Shown here: positions 1-12,139 of the stretch, piece after piece | Position numbering within the stretch: the first letter of the stretch is position 1 | Layout: each line of letters starts with the position of its first letter | Origin: Campylorhamphus procurvoides | Lineage: Eukaryota > Chordata > Aves > Passeriformes > Dendrocolaptidae | DNA length: 64,000 nucleotides | Direction of reading: 5' to 3' | Assembly: GCA_013396655.1 (NCBI GenBank) | Contig: WBMV01000787.1 | Span: 1,397,716 to 1,461,715 of the forward strand | Made by a program: the position numbers and the translations under genes | The notes under the pieces: generated by a model | What the model was told of the DNA's origin: nothing | Databases searched by the model: none | The model's input: only the letters and a program-made list of their open reading frames with translations

Positions 1-948
1 AGATCCCCACCCTAATCCTGGGTGGGGGTCTGTGCTCCCAGCTCAGCGTAGAATTTGGATTTCCCCATGGTGGGAGCTGAGCTATGGTGAAACCCCCCCA
101 AAAAACACTCTCCTGTCTCCCACCTTCACTAACAGAGATTAAAAATTCCTCCAGCAAAACTCAACTGGAAAAAAATTACAATAATCCACTTTTTGCACTT
201 TGGCTGCAAACAGGGGATGAAACAGCAGTGATTTGTTTCCTTGGAGGAGATTTGGGCAGGGAAATGTTCACTGGGCTCGCTCATGTCTGGCACCTCCGGC
301 TGCAGCTGGGACTGGCACAGGTAGTGGGGGAGTGACTCAGACCCTCAGCCCTTCCACTTGAGTCTTCCTTAATCACTGAGTTAAGTCATCCTGGACACAG
401 ACCTAAGTGGATTTGCATGGATAGATTGAATAAAAGTCCCTTCTCCCTTATATTTTAGGATAAAGAATAAGCAGAAATGACAAAGACGGGATTTTTTTTA
501 TCTTTTTTTTTTACTACCAGATTATTTACAAATCCATTAAAATTGGATAGAACTTAGTTCATACTAATTTACTGCTCTGGGAGGGAATTACAAGATAATA
601 AGATCAGTGATAAAAGCAAGAAGTAGGTGTATTTAATGACTTTTTTCCCCCATGGAGTCATGAAACAATATTGGAAGAGTGAGGCAATTCTGGGGAAAGG
701 AAATGAACCCACAAACACCTCGGGGGGTTGGAGGGTTCAGATGGCACCTGGAGGAGCAGGGTGAGGACACCAGGATAATAAATAGCACCTTTATTTTTGC
801 ACGTGGATTTTAACCAGCAGCACAGCATGTGGAACCAAAGTGGGAGGTGCTGGTGGTGCAGGGAAGGGACATCCCAGTGCTGGGGTTGGGAGCCAGGCAG
901 GGTGGGCAGAGGTGGGGGTCCCACAGAGGGTGTCACAGCCACCCTGAG
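1..948. other. unique DNA, no gene seen
   Basis: No exon, RNA gene or recognisable transposon is visible. Positions 430-660 are AT-rich with poly-T runs (about 489-512); the rest is GC-rich. The short open frames here have no recognisable protein features. Confidence 0.5.
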
Positions 949-1052
949 GGGTTGGAACAGACCTTAAATATAATCTTGTTCCACTGGGGCACCTTCCACT
1001 ACTCTAAGCCTCTTCCAACCTGGCCTTGAACAGTTGGGGCAGCCACAGCTTG
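949..1052 (-). mobile_element. CR1 LINE 3' fragment
   Basis: Reads as the reverse complement of the avian CR1 3' end: a diverged 'GTTGGAACAGACCTTAAA' block, a diverged 'CACCTTCCACTA' block, then 'CCAACCTGGCCTTGAACA' and 'GGGGCAGCCACAGCTT'. It is strongly 5'-truncated and more diverged than most copies here, so probably an old insertion. Confidence 0.85.
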
Positions 1053-4000
1053 ACAAGTAAACTCCACGTGGCATCCCCAGCCCAGCAGCAGAGTGGCACT
1101 GGGGGAGTTCAAGCCTACTTAGACCAGATTTTGCTCCCAGTTCCCTTTCCTGGAGCCCTGAGAAGCAGCCAGAAGCTCTGGTTTCAATCCCAGTCAGTTT
1201 AGCAGCAAAACAAAAACCCTCAAAAGGTCATGAGAAAATCATATCCCATCGCAGCTTCCAGAGGCAGATTGATGTTTCCTCTTCCACTTCTGGGATTCAT
1301 CTGTTCCTTTCCCACTGAAACTGGTGATAAGAGCATGTCTCAGCTCCTTGGGAGCTCTTCTGGCTCTTCCTTTGATTGACCCTGAAACAGAGAGAACCCA
1401 AAGCACATCCCCAGAGCCTCAGGTTTGTCTCAGAGTTAACCAAAGCCTCCTCCTGTGCCCGTGGAGGTGGAGCAGTGCTGAACTGCTGTGTGGTTCTTGG
1501 TACTGAGCTGGGATCAGTGAGCTGGACACCCCATCACCCCACGGAGCCTTCCTTGTCCAATCCAGGTCCCACACAACCAGGAATTCTTCTAAAGCACCAT
1601 CCTGCTGTCATTTCATTCCGTGAGTGCTGACAGTAAACCCAGTTTCTAGTCCTCAGGGCCAGAAAGAGTAGCAAGAAAAATTTGGTTCCTCAGGGCATTC
1701 GAGACAAAAGGGAACAACACACACACACAGACCCTCAATATTTTATCTTTTAGAGCATGCTGTGCTCCAAACCCTGCCCCTGGTTTGTGGAGGGAGCTGA
1801 TGGGTGTTATCTCAGGGGATGAAGGAGGGAGAGTGATTGGGATTCCCAGTCTGGGGTCAGAACCAGGAATATCAGCCAAGCTGGGACACCCCAACCCCTG
1901 TGCCATCCCAGGCCAGGAGCTCAGGAACAGAAGTTTTCTCTCTTTCAGCCTTTTCCTCCTGCTCCTCCCCTCCCCTCCTCCTCCTCCTCAGCATTACTCA
2001 CCACTTATGCAATGCTTATCTCCCAGCCCTGCACACGCCAGTAACCAGTTGGGCAGCACAAAATATTCTGCTGGAAAAAGCAGTTTGTGTGAGTGTGCCT
2101 GCCTGGCTCCCGGGACTCACCCCCAGCATGGCCCAGGCTGCTTCTCTGCTGCTTTCCAGGGGAAAGAAGGGGAGGAAAAGGGGCCTGGTGTCCTCCTGGG
2201 ACTATTCAATGTGCTGCTCAGCTCAGTTTGCTTCTGCTTCATTGGCCTACAAATCCAAATCCTCCTAAATAATTCAGCAGAGCTGCTGCATTACAGGTCT
2301 AAATAATTCATCCTGGATCTTTGAGGAGGGAAAGGTGGTTACATCACCCTTCAGAGCAAAGCTTCTGGCGCTTCTTCCACTCCTCTCCAGAGCAAAGTTT
2401 CCCTCTGATCAAGCCAAGATGCTCCTGTTAGAGCTGTTGGGAAAAGCTGCCGTGCTCAGGGCTTTGAAAGGAGATGATCCCCCCCTCCCACCTCCTTTTC
2501 CGTGGCTCCCTGAAGGTGCAGGGGATCAGGACAAAGCCTGGTCTCACCCAGGAATTCCCAGGAGAGGGGAGCAAAGGGGCAGCAGCTCCTGGGAGCACTG
2601 GGACCAAGGGGCAGGCTGTGCCATGAGGGGCTGCACCCTTGGGTGATCCTCACCCCTGGCACAGTGGAGAGCTGGGATTCTCCCGTTTTCCCTTTGGATA
2701 TTTGGTGGATGAGACAGCCTGGTCCTGGGCAAGGGGAGGGCTTTGGGAAGGAAGAGGTGGCCATGGGGTGGGGCAGAACTGTCCAGCAGCCAACTGTGAA
2801 ACTCCCAGGTTGTGTTTTCCATCCCCCTTTTGCCAGAGAGGTCTCTGCCCCAGGGAATCATTGAGCAATCGTTGACTTCTCCAGGAGCCCTGCTTTTCCA
2901 GGGGGCTGCTGGAATCAGGAATTCCCACCAGAGGCCAGGGCAGGGTGGGCACCACTGACCCAGCACAGAGCACTGGCAGGGGGTGTGGGTGGTGCCCACA
3001 CAGTTCCCTCCCTGTTCCAGGCTCGGTGTAAGTAGCACACACCAAACATGGATCATGCTGAAAGCATTTTGCTTAAATATTTATAAATCCTTCCCGGCTT
3101 GAAGCACAGCCAGCTCTGGAGGTGTGCAGAGCTCTGCAGCCAGCACAGGATGGGAGGTGGCAGGGCCACGCTGGGGAGATTTTGGGGGGGAGGCTGTGCC
3201 ATGTCAGGCAACTGGGTGTTTTGGGGACTTAGAAACAGTGGGAAGGAGCAGGATGCTGGTAGAGCTTTCCCTGCTCTGCCAGTGCAGCCCCAACCTGTGT
3301 CCTGGAGCCCAAACCCATCCTGGTGAGCACCCTGAATCCCAAATGTGTCCTCACTCCTGGAGAGGGTGGATATACAGCCAGAGGTTCAGACTGGGCTGAG
3401 AGTGGAGGAAATGGAGGTGAAAGAGCTTGAGCAAAGACAAGAATAAAATTGATTATTCCCTTCCACTGGGCAGACCCCCTTTGTTTTCCCCACCAGCAAA
3501 TCAGGCTGCAAAAAACCCACCCAAATCCTCAACTGCTCTCCTTGTCCTTCCCATCCCTTTCTCCTCTGCATCCCTGTGATAAAGAGCTCCTTCCCCCAAA
3601 TCCCCTTCCTCCCCAGTGTGGGGCTGGGCCTCGGCCTTATCTCTGCCTGGAGTAATTTGATTTTCAGCATTGGCAATTACCACAATAAAAGATGGGATTT
3701 GCAGCCAAGTGGTGGCTGTGGCAGCTGGTTTGAGACCACCAACACCCCCCTCAGGGGGTCTCCAGCCTCCTGGGCATGTGTGAGCCATGCCCTGGGGAAT
3801 ATCCCCCCAAAAAAGACAGGGGAGGGTCCCCTGTTCTGCTCTGCCCTGGGACAGCAGTGGGATGTGCTGCTCTCACAGTGCCCCAGGGGTTGGGTTGGGG
3901 TGGCAGGAGGGGGATGCTGCTGCCAGGAAACAGGGACAGGATCCCTGGGTTTGGATTCCCCCAGCATCATTTAATCCCGACAGGGATGTGATGCCCCCTT

Positions 4001-4836
4001 TGCTGCTCCTGGCCCAGCTGCTCCTCCCCAGGCTGTTGATGGCTCCCATAAAATCCAAATGTGCTTTGCAGTTTAGCTCTGTGTATTATAAACCATAATC
4101 CAAACCCCATAAAGGAGCGAGTCCTTTGCATAATGATCCCATACGGTTCTTCATGGGCTTTTAGAACATGCCAGGGCTGTGTTTCCCCAGCTCTTCACCT
4201 CCCAGATACAGAATTAGAGCAGCAGGAGAGGCTGCTCAGGGGTCAGTGGACCCGTCCCCTGCAGAGATGTCACTCCCTGGGTGGGAGGATGAGCAGAGCT
4301 GGGGCATCCAGCAGCTTGGGGGGTCTGGGATGGAAGGTGGGAGCCTCCCTGCCACGGGGAGAGGGCACAGGGGGACCCCTTCCCAAAACTGGGGCTCTGG
4401 TGTGGCAGTTTTGGGTGAGGAGTGGAGGATGTGGGGCTGTTTCACCACACATTGGAGGCAGTCACGGGGTGTTTGTGCAGGGCAGGAGCCAGGGAGGGAT
4501 GCCAGGAAGTATTTTTAGGGAACTTGTTTTGTTTTTAATTCGTGACTCATCCTCCCTTGTCTCTGCTCCAGGGCAGTCACAGTTCAGGAGTCCTCAGAGC
4601 TGAGCAAAGATGGGGTGACTGCAGTGACCAGTCCAGGGGAACTGGTGACCAGTTAAATCAGTGCACCCCAAAAACCCCCCTGTTTGCCCCCACCCCGCAG
4701 CCCTGGCTGTGCCCTGCTTTGTGCTGGGCCATCTGGGCAGCCCCCAGCACATTTTTGGCAGCAGTGAGCTCTGTCTGCATCCAAAGCAGCAGGTGAGGGG
4801 GATCCTGCCCCTCTCAGGTGAGCCCCCCCTGCAGTG
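1053..4836. other. unique GC-rich DNA, no gene seen
   Basis: No gene or clear interspersed repeat. It contains a short (AC)n tract near 1719-1731 and a pyrimidine-rich tract near 1940-1990. The open frames in this stretch (for example 1785-2306 and 2544-3056) are low-complexity, lack splice context and match no family I know. Confidence 0.45.
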
Positions 4837-5320
4837 CTGAGGTCCCAGCTCTGGGGTCCCAGCACAGAAAGGACTTGGAGCTGCTGGAGAGTCCAGAGGA
4901 GGCCCCAGGCTGGTCAGAGGGATGGAGCAGCTCTGCTGGGAGAGCTGGGATTGTTCAGCCTGGAGAAGAGAAGGCTTTGGGGTGACCTAAATGTGGCCTT
5001 CCAGGACCTGAAGGAGCAACCAGAAAGATGGAGAGGGACTATTTCCAAGGGCCAGGAGTGACAGGACAAGGGAGAATGGCTTCAAATTGACAGAGAGTGG
5101 GTTTAGATTAGAAATAGGAAAAAATTCTTCCCTGGGACAGTGGTGAGGCCCTGGAATGGATTTCCCAGAGAAGCTGTGGCTGCTCCATCCCTGGAAGTGT
5201 CCAAAGCCAGGCTGGGGAAACCTGGGCTGGTGAGAGGTGTCCCTGCCCATGGCAGGGGGGAACTGGAACAACATGATCTTTAAGGTCCCTTCCAACCCAA
5301 ACCATTCCAGGATTCTCTGA
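4837..5320 (+). mobile_element. CR1 LINE, long 3' fragment (about 480 bp)
   Basis: One of the longest CR1 copies in the window. It starts in the distal part of the reverse-transcriptase region ('CTGGAGAGTCCAGAGGAGGC', 'TTCAGCCTGGAGAAGAGAAG') and runs through the 3' UTR ('GAAGCTGTGGCTGCTCCATC', 'GGTGTCCCTGCCCATGGCAG') to the end ('CCTTCCAACCCAAACCATTC', then a short ATTCT-type tail). It is 5'-truncated, as is usual for CR1, and the reading frame is broken, so it is inactive. Confidence 0.95.
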
Positions 5321-7080
5321 TCCCTCAGTGCAGGATGAAATATTTGTGCTGGATGAGACAGAAACCAGCCCTGTGGAGCATCAGCTACAGGAGAGCTTTG
5401 GAGATGAGGTTTTATCCCAGCTCAAACACAGGATGTATAAACTGGGTTAAAAGGCCCCGAGGGCACAGTTTGGGGGCTGCAAAGCAGCTCAGAGTGGGAG
5501 CATCCCGGGTTTCCTGTGGAGAAACAGGAGCCAGCACATGCAAAGTCAGTCCTGGAGGGGTCTGAGAGGCTCCAGGAGTTGTTTATTTATTTCACCCGGG
5601 TGCGAATTCCCCATTTGGCCACGCTGTTGCAAATTCGAGTCCTTTAAATCAACTTAAATCACTCAGAAATGCAGGCAGTAATTCAGGGATTTATTGAACC
5701 AGGGGCTGCATAAACACGGATTTAAGCTGGTTTCAGTAAATCACAGCAGAACCCAGAGCAGATATTCCTCTCTGCTTTTTCTCCAGAGTCGTTTAAACTG
5801 GTTTCAAGTTGATTTAAACCAAGAGTGGTCTGGGGGAGGCAGGAGATTTGACATCCCCATCTGCAGGAGAGCAGGGACCCTCTGGCAGCTCCACAGGCTC
5901 CTGTCCCAGCTCAGTCCCAACACACACCTGGATCTGCACCTCTAGCAGAGGTAACCAGACCTAAAACCTCATAAGAAAATGCCTTTTTCTGCCCCAAAAT
6001 CCCACCTACAGCTGGGCAGGAGCTCAGAACTGCTTTTTGGGAGATGCCCACAGCAGCAGAGCCACGAATGTGCAGGTGCCACTCCTGCAGAACTGAAAGG
6101 CGTAACTGGGAGGAGAAGGGAATTTGGGAATTCCTGGCACCAAGGAAGAACCCATGTGGGATAAAGGCCACAAAAGTGCTCCTGGGAGGCACAAAAGGTT
6201 TGGCTGCAGGAGGGGACACAAAGCCAGGGAGCTCAGGTAAGTCAGAGTGTGCCCAGTCTGGCTGTTCCCTGGTTAAAGAGGTGAGGGCAGAGCTTTGTGG
6301 TGGCAGGACAGAGCTGTCCCCAGGCTGAGCAGGGGGCTGTTGTTGTCTCCTCAGGAATTAACAGCCCAGAGGGAGAAAGAAAGCAGGGGCAGAGGTGCCA
6401 ACCCTTCTCCTGGCTGCTCTCCAGGGAAGGGAGATGTGGAAGAGCCGAGCCCAGGCTGCAATCTGGGAGCTGGCCTGCAGCCTGCTGTTCTCCACCTTTT
6501 GGAGTGTGGGAGAGTTTCCAAAACGCCTCAGGAGTCGGATGTTTTCCCTCCTGGGGGTGACTGTTTGTTCCCAAGGAGGGGCTGTGGTTGTTTTGGGGCA
6601 GGAGGGGTGGTTTGCCCCGTTTGCTGCACTTGGCAGCTGGTTAATGCAGGGAGCAGCATGGGATGGGACAGCGCTGAGATTTTTAGCTGGAAACCCTTCC
6701 AAAGGCTGGTTGTGGGGGGTGTCAGTGTGGAAGAGCTGCCTCTGACCCGGGTTTTTTTCCATAAAAGCTCTAAATATTGCTCACTCTGCTGTAAAGGTTT
6801 GTATCCTCTCAGGACGGTCCATCTTACTTAAAAAGCTGGATTTGGAAGCTGCAAAGATGATTATGTGGGGCTGGAGAGGTGGGGACAGGCAGGATTTTGC
6901 TGGGGAGGGAGTGGGATTTAACAACTTTGTGCTTGCTCTGAGCTGAGAGGATTATGCTGCTGGTTCTGACACAGCTCTTGGGTTTGGATGGTCTTGGGCA
7001 AGATGTTTTCCTCCTTTCTGCCTGCTCAGTCCTCAGGGCACTCGGGGGTTATCTCCTGGATCTGTGTTTAAGTGGGGGCA
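5321..7080. other. unique DNA with an AT-rich block at 5580-5830
   Basis: No gene seen. Positions 5580-5830 are AT-rich and contain a grainyhead-like site AAACTGGTTT (5795-5804), a related AAGCTGGTTT upstream, and repeated TTTAAAC/ATTTAA words, which suggests a regulatory element. The remainder is ordinary GC-rich DNA. Confidence 0.35.
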
Positions 7081-7560
7081 GGTTACAGACGGGGCTCTGA
7101 GGAAAGCCCGGGTTTGCCTGGAGCAGGTGGAGTGGCATCTCGTTGGAGTGGCCCTTGTGGCGTGCTGGGAGATAAAATCACGGCTGTTCCTGCCTGAGTG
7201 GGAGACACTGGAGGAGAGAACAGGATTGCTGACAAGATAAGGGCTGGCTTATCTATGCAGAGTGTGATTTGGAGCCAGCGCTGAGCCCAGACGGTGCAAG
7301 AGGTGCAGAAAGCTGATTTAATCACTTACTCACCGGGTAATTCTGTCAGGGGAAGCCTTTCTAATGTGATGACATTTAAATGTAATTTTGAGTTAATTCC
7401 CTTCGATCTGTGCGCTATCAAAGGTGTAACGTTGTCAGGGGTGATGAGTTTGGCCTTAAAGGGTTTATTGAGGCAAGATTCCAGCGGGGAGCGTGGAGTG
7501 CTGCCATCCCAGCCCTGGATAAGCGGGTTTTTCACTATTATATCCCGAAGGAGGGGGAGC
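7081..7560. promoter_or_regulatory. candidate conserved enhancer with GATA and TCF/LEF sites
   Basis: A repeat-free block with runs of AT-rich sequence containing TAATTC/TTAATC homeodomain-like words. It holds a perfect inverted pair of GATA sites, AGATAAG (7235-7241) and CTTATCT (7248-7254), six bases apart, and a TCF/LEF-type TATCAAAGG (7416-7424). Enhancer status is inferred from motif density only. Confidence 0.35.
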
Positions 7561-8640
7561 TGGGGGCTCGATGGGGCTGAATTTCCCTTTCCAAGTGTTT
7601 CCCTGTGCGGGTGAGCCGGGAGACAACTCGTGGGTACCCAGAGATGGGGATGCTCCAGCTGCAGGGCTCGCCTTGCCCGCCAGAGGCTGCTGGTGGCGTT
7701 CGGAACCAGCCCTGAGTGCCGCTGCATCCTCCTCTTGGTTCTCACTGGAAAAGCATTGACAGCCGTAAAACCAGGCCAGGACAGCGCTAAAGAAGTTGTT
7801 TCCCCTCCCAGTGGGCGAAGGATCGGGTGTTTTCCAAGGGGAGAAGTGCTGGGACAGGGCAGGGCTGATCCTGGGGGAAATGATCCTGGAGAATTTGGGG
7901 AAAAGGGATCCTGTGGCAAGAGAGAAGGAATGGGCTGTGTGATGGGGGAAGTGGAACAGGGCTCCTCCTGAGATCCCACATGTCTGTGCCTTCCTGTTTT
8001 ATTCGGTGTTTTTATAGAGTTTTGGGGATCTGGGAGTGATGTTCCCATGGGAATGTCCTGCTGTAGGGCAGGGAAGGACAGCCCCAGTTTGAACCACCTG
8101 CAGGTCTGTTTAAGCAGGGGCAAAGGAGGGCTTTGATGTCCCCAAGAGGAGAGCAGGGACCTGGGGGGAAGCAGAGGTGGTTTGGTATCTGCTGGCTGGG
8201 GTTTAGGGGGTCCTGGCCATTCCCCCCCTCCTGGCCTGGCCTTTTGGAGTGGTTTAAATTGTCATGAGTGTGCCTTGTGAGTTCCAGCAAGGAGGGAATG
8301 GAGGCACAGGATGAGAATTCAGGGTCCAGCCTCCCCTTTGAGTGGTCATGGACTAAACACCTAAACACGAAGGCAGAGCTGCAGACCAACCTTTGGCTGG
8401 TTTGGGAACAGACTCACTGCTCTGGAGAGGTTTTCCTGAGGAAGCTTAGCTGGCCCTTCAGCTAAAAAATGAGGGGCTGCACCAGATCAGCTCATTCCCT
8501 GGAGTGTGGCATCCCTTCCCCTCCCACTGCATGGCCAGCAGAGCCCTTGGCATGGGTCATATCCTGGGTCCCCAAAGCTGTGACTCCCTGACACCCCCAA
8601 ACAGAGGGAAACACTCTTGGCTTCCCAGGAGATTCCAGCA
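7561..8640. other. unique GC-rich DNA, no gene seen
   Basis: No exon, RNA or transposon recognised. A long open frame on the minus strand (7326-8123) also crosses the candidate regulatory block. It is proline/serine-rich low-complexity sequence of the kind produced by GC-rich non-coding DNA. Confidence 0.45.
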
Positions 8641-8790
8641 CTCAGCAGGTGATTTAATTACTTTATTAAGAGCAATCAAGGAAGCTGATTTGCAACTCGA
8701 CTTAAATTTTGCAAACATCAAATGTCATTTTTTAAAAATCCTCATGCATATAAACATAATTAGGTTATCAGCAAAAGAATCCTCACAGTT
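8641..8790. promoter_or_regulatory. candidate conserved AT-rich element
   Basis: A sharp AT-rich island in GC-rich surroundings with TAATTAC, TTTATTAAGAG, a POU-like CATGCATATAAAC and CATAATTAGG. This resembles vertebrate homeodomain/POU-rich non-coding elements. Inference only. Confidence 0.3.
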
Positions 8791-9360
8791 CTTGGGAAGG
8801 GAAGCCTGGCTGGGATGGAAGATCCCTGACACCAGGTCTGGTTTTGCTGTCTGACCTTGGCTCAGCCTGTGCTCTGGCAGCCACCATGGGCACCCTCTGC
8901 CTGTTTCCCTGGCCAGCCTGGGCTCTTCTGCTGCTTGTGAGACCTTGCTCCAGGTCTGAGACAGGATCTGCCTGATCCCTTTCCAGGGCAGATTTGGAGC
9001 ACCTTGGCAATGTCATCTGGCTGCCTGTTCCTCCATTTCCAGCCTCAGCCTCTTTGCCATGGCCACACTTGGCTCTTGGGCCACAGCCCTTGTTAGGAGA
9101 CACCTCCTGTATTTTGGTGGATCTGCCAACCCTCACCCCCTTCTAGGGAATGTCTTCAGTGCTCAGGGCTGGAGGGGGCTCTGGTGGTCAAGGCACAAAG
9201 TTGCTTTCCTGTGGCTGCATCACTTTTGGCCAACAATGAAAAGCCAAGAGCAGAGCCCAAACCATCTGCCCACTTCCCACTTCCCAACCTGTGGGCACAG
9301 GAGAGGCTCAACCAGCCAGGTCCCCCCCAGCCCCTCTAATTTCCTTACTCTTTGTGTATC
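8791..9360. other. unique DNA, no gene seen
   Basis: No gene, RNA or repeat recognised. Confidence 0.45.
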
Positions 9361-9670
9361 GATGGTCAGGGATGTCGGGTAGCCATGGCAACCCATTGAT
9401 TAGCATCCAGCCCCTGTGAGCCGAGGAACACGAAGCCCTAAGAATTACAAATGCTGCTGGATTGTCTGCTGCCAATTGGCTGATTACTGCCATTTTCTGC
9501 CAGGTAGCCCGGCTTTTCCAGTGCTGTGTAATTACCGGGCTGTGATTGATGCATTGCTATAGTTACTATCTGCTGTGCTCCCTGACTAATAGTTTTTAAA
9601 TTCCTCTTCAGATGGAAATGCATTGCCTGGAAATGTGAGAGGCAGAGGTCTACTGAGCCACACATTCATC
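9361..9670. promoter_or_regulatory. candidate conserved element with an RFX X-box
   Basis: A repeat-free block with several TAATTAC/GATTAG/TGATTGATGC homeodomain and PBX/MEIS-like words. At its left edge it carries a perfect RFX X-box (9379-9392). Confidence 0.35.
9379..9392 (+). promoter_or_regulatory. RFX X-box, full palindromic site
   Basis: GTAGCCATGGCAAC fits the X-box consensus GTNRCC-N2-RGYAAC at every constrained position. RFX factors bind such sites at ciliary and neural enhancers and promoters. No start site or exon is visible nearby, so a distal role is more likely. Confidence 0.5.
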
Positions 9671-9910
9671 CTCAGAGGAGCCGGGCTGGGCGTGGAAAAG
9701 CGGCTGGGAGAAAATGTGGTGGTCAAGTGTGTGAGTCACTGGGATCAAACCCCCGATGGGGCTCAGTGAATGGGGCATAAATTGGGCTGTGGGAGGCAGG
9801 GGAGCTGTGCTGGCACAAGTGTCACTCCAGGCCTAAGGTATTTGTCACGTCTCGGTGCCACATGGTGGCTTCCAAAACAAAAAATAGACCCAAAGCAACA
9901 AAAAGCACGG
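9671..9910. other. unique DNA, no gene seen
   Basis: No feature recognised apart from the approach to the CR1 copy that follows. Confidence 0.4.
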
Positions 9911-10143
9911 CAAGGACAAGGGGGTGACTGAAAGAGGAGGGATTTAGGTGAGGTGTTGGGAAGCAATTCTTTACACAGAGGGTGGGGAGAGCCTGGCACA
10001 GGTTGGGCAGAGAAGCTGAGGCAGCCCCATCCCTGGGAATGTCCAAGGTCAGGTTGGAGCAACCTGGGCTGGTGGAAGGTGTCCCTGCCTTGGTGGCACA
10101 AGATGAGCTTTAAGGTCCCTTCCAGTCCAAACCATTCTATGCT
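9911..10143 (+). mobile_element. CR1 LINE 3' fragment
   Basis: CR1 sense strand from the 'GACAAGGGGGTGACTG' region through 'GCAGCCCCATCCCTGGGAAT', 'GGAAGGTGTCCCTGCC' and 'CCTTCCAGTCCAAACCATTC'. It is 5'-truncated and has a short internal deletion in the CATGGCAGG block. Confidence 0.93.
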
Positions 10144-10630
10144 CAAAACAGCACAGAAAGACACCCCAACCCCCCTTGGATCTGAGCAGAACCCTGCACC
10201 CCACACCCAGCATCCCTAAACAGGGACCAGGAATGTATTTTACCACCAAAGAGATGCAGCCCATGGGGTGGGCATTGAAAATTGAGCCTCAAAACAGGAG
10301 TGGTGCTTACGTCCATCACCCTGCAGGGACCAGGAGGGCTGGGGGGCTTTGAGGGGTGGGTGGATGCTCTGCAGGGGTTGGGGTGTTGTCCTTGCAGATG
10401 TGAGGCCATCCCACCTGTTCTGGCTGCTGTGAATCAGAGATTCAGACCCTGGTGCTCCAAATCTGTCCTGGGAAGGGATCAGGGAGATCCCAGGAAGGGC
10501 TCAGGTAGATCCTGGCTCAGATCTGGAGCATTCACAGGCAGATTTTGCCTCTCCTGGGGCGAGGATGCCAAGCAACGCTGCAGACCCCTCCCCTCCTCTC
10601 CCCTGAGTGTTGCCTCTGGTGTTTGAACAT
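10144..10630. other. unique DNA, no gene seen
   Basis: No exon, RNA or repeat recognised. Confidence 0.45.
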
Positions 10631-11060
10631 CTCATAAGCTACACAAAGTTAAAAGGGGTTTGTTTCCTTTCAGACTGAGTGCAGCCAGGGTAATTTAGTA
10701 GAAAAATGTCATGCTAATGCAATTCAAAGTTCAAATGATCTTTCATTTTGAGGGAGAGAAGAATGTGTGTGCAGTCAGAATGCTAAAACCCACTACTTGC
10801 CCTGCAATTCAAACAGAAATATGAGCTTTGGGGGATACATAAGTCACATGAAATACTGTGAGTGAAACAGAAAATGAATAAAAATGATCCTGAAGCCATT
10901 ATTAGCATTGCTGGGGGGCAAACCCAGCCTGGAACAAGTGTAGCAGCAGTCAGGAGCAGTGTGGGGAAGGAGAAGGTGGCATGAAATTACAATAACACGG
11001 AAATAATGAGAAAAAGTTATCAGCAAGGCGTTTTTCATATTAATATCTAAACGTTCCAGC
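10631..11060. promoter_or_regulatory. candidate conserved AT-rich element
   Basis: An AT-rich block with a POU-like ATGCTAATGC (10712-10721), an HNF4/DR1-like CAAAGTTCA (10725-10733), an AATGAATAAAAATGATC stretch and CCATTATTAGC. This motif density with no repeat signature suggests a regulatory element. No alignment was possible. Confidence 0.33.
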
Positions 11061-11611
11061 CCAGGTGCTCCTTCCCCTCTCCCTCCCAGCCCCTCTCAAC
11101 GCTCTGGGAGCACTCAGCTAGAGAGTGGCACCTTGTAATGAAGCTCTGGATCCTTTGCCAGGGCTTTGCCCGGTGGTGGCTCCTCCTCCAGCCACAAAAG
11201 GAGCAGCTCCACTCCATGTCTGAGCATGTTTTAGGTTTGGAGCCCCTGGGATGACTTTGTGCTCTCGTGTTCTGTCTCCTTGTATTAGTTAAACCTCAGG
11301 CTGAAGGTCGCTGTGGAGGTTTGAGAGCTTTATCTTCCCAAAAAGGGTGGAAGGAAACACCAACTGTGCCTGCCAGGGTTTGGGAAGGGGGATTAAAACC
11401 AGGCACAGCAGTTTTGGTAGGGCAAAGGAAGGTCTGTAGCAGGAAGGAGGGTGTTTATCTGTGACCATCTGTCTTTTGGGAAGGAGAAATGGTCCAGATC
11501 AGTGGAAATCAGCAACCTGCCCTCTCTGTTGAGGCAGAGGAAGGGAGAAAGTTGGGTGACATTGAGGGAGATGGTTCTAAACAGAATCATTTGAGCATCT
11601 CCAAGAGACAG
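11061..11611. other. unique DNA, no gene seen
   Basis: No gene recognised. The last 100 bases may be a diverged leftward extension of the CR1 copy that follows. Confidence 0.4.
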
Positions 11612-11800
11612 CATGAAGAATTTCCTCCTGGAAAGGGTGGTCAGACATTGGAAGGGGCTGCCCAGGGAGGTTTGGAGTGCCCAGCCCTGGAGGTGCCCAA
11701 GGAAGGACTGGATGTGGCACTCAGTGACAAGGTGGGCATGGGGCACAGGGTGGGCTGATGGGCTGGGAGGGCTTTTCCAGGCTGGATGATTTCATGGTCC
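11612..11800 (+). mobile_element. CR1 LINE 3' fragment, second subfamily
   Basis: Belongs to a CR1 subfamily different from the 4837 copy. Diagnostic words are 'TTTCCTCCTGGAAAGGGTGG', 'GAAGGGGCTGCCCAGGGAGG', 'GAAGGACTGGATGTGGCACT' and 'AAGGTGGGCATGGGGCACAG'. The copies at 25009, 33150 and 42420 share this type. It ends in a diverged CR1 tail. Confidence 0.88.
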
Positions 11801-12139
11801 CTGAGAGACCAGCAGAGCCTCCAGTGCTGCCTGAGAAGTTGCAGGGACAGAAAGCATCTCTGAGTTTCCTTATCTTTAACTTCCCTCCTGAGCCTCGTCC
11901 TTTGGGTCTCCCCAGCTCCCTCTCCATGTCACCCTCTCAGGGGATAATATTTCCAGCTCCATGGTTTTATGGGCACCGACAGAGGTTTAACACTCACATA
12001 AAGCTTTCAAACCCCGTGATTAAAAGTCAATAATGCAAGTGTTCACTGGTCTGCTTAGGGGAGGAGGGGAAAAGGGAAGACAGCAGGAAAAGCATCTCCT
12101 GGAGAGGTGGCTGGGAGGAAGATGGGGCTGTAGGTCAGA
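11801..12139. other. unique DNA, no gene seen
   Basis: No feature recognised. Confidence 0.4.

Noticed and set aside
5625..5660. TTCGAGTCC resembling a tRNA B box
   Set aside because: No matching A box or cloverleaf can be drawn around it.
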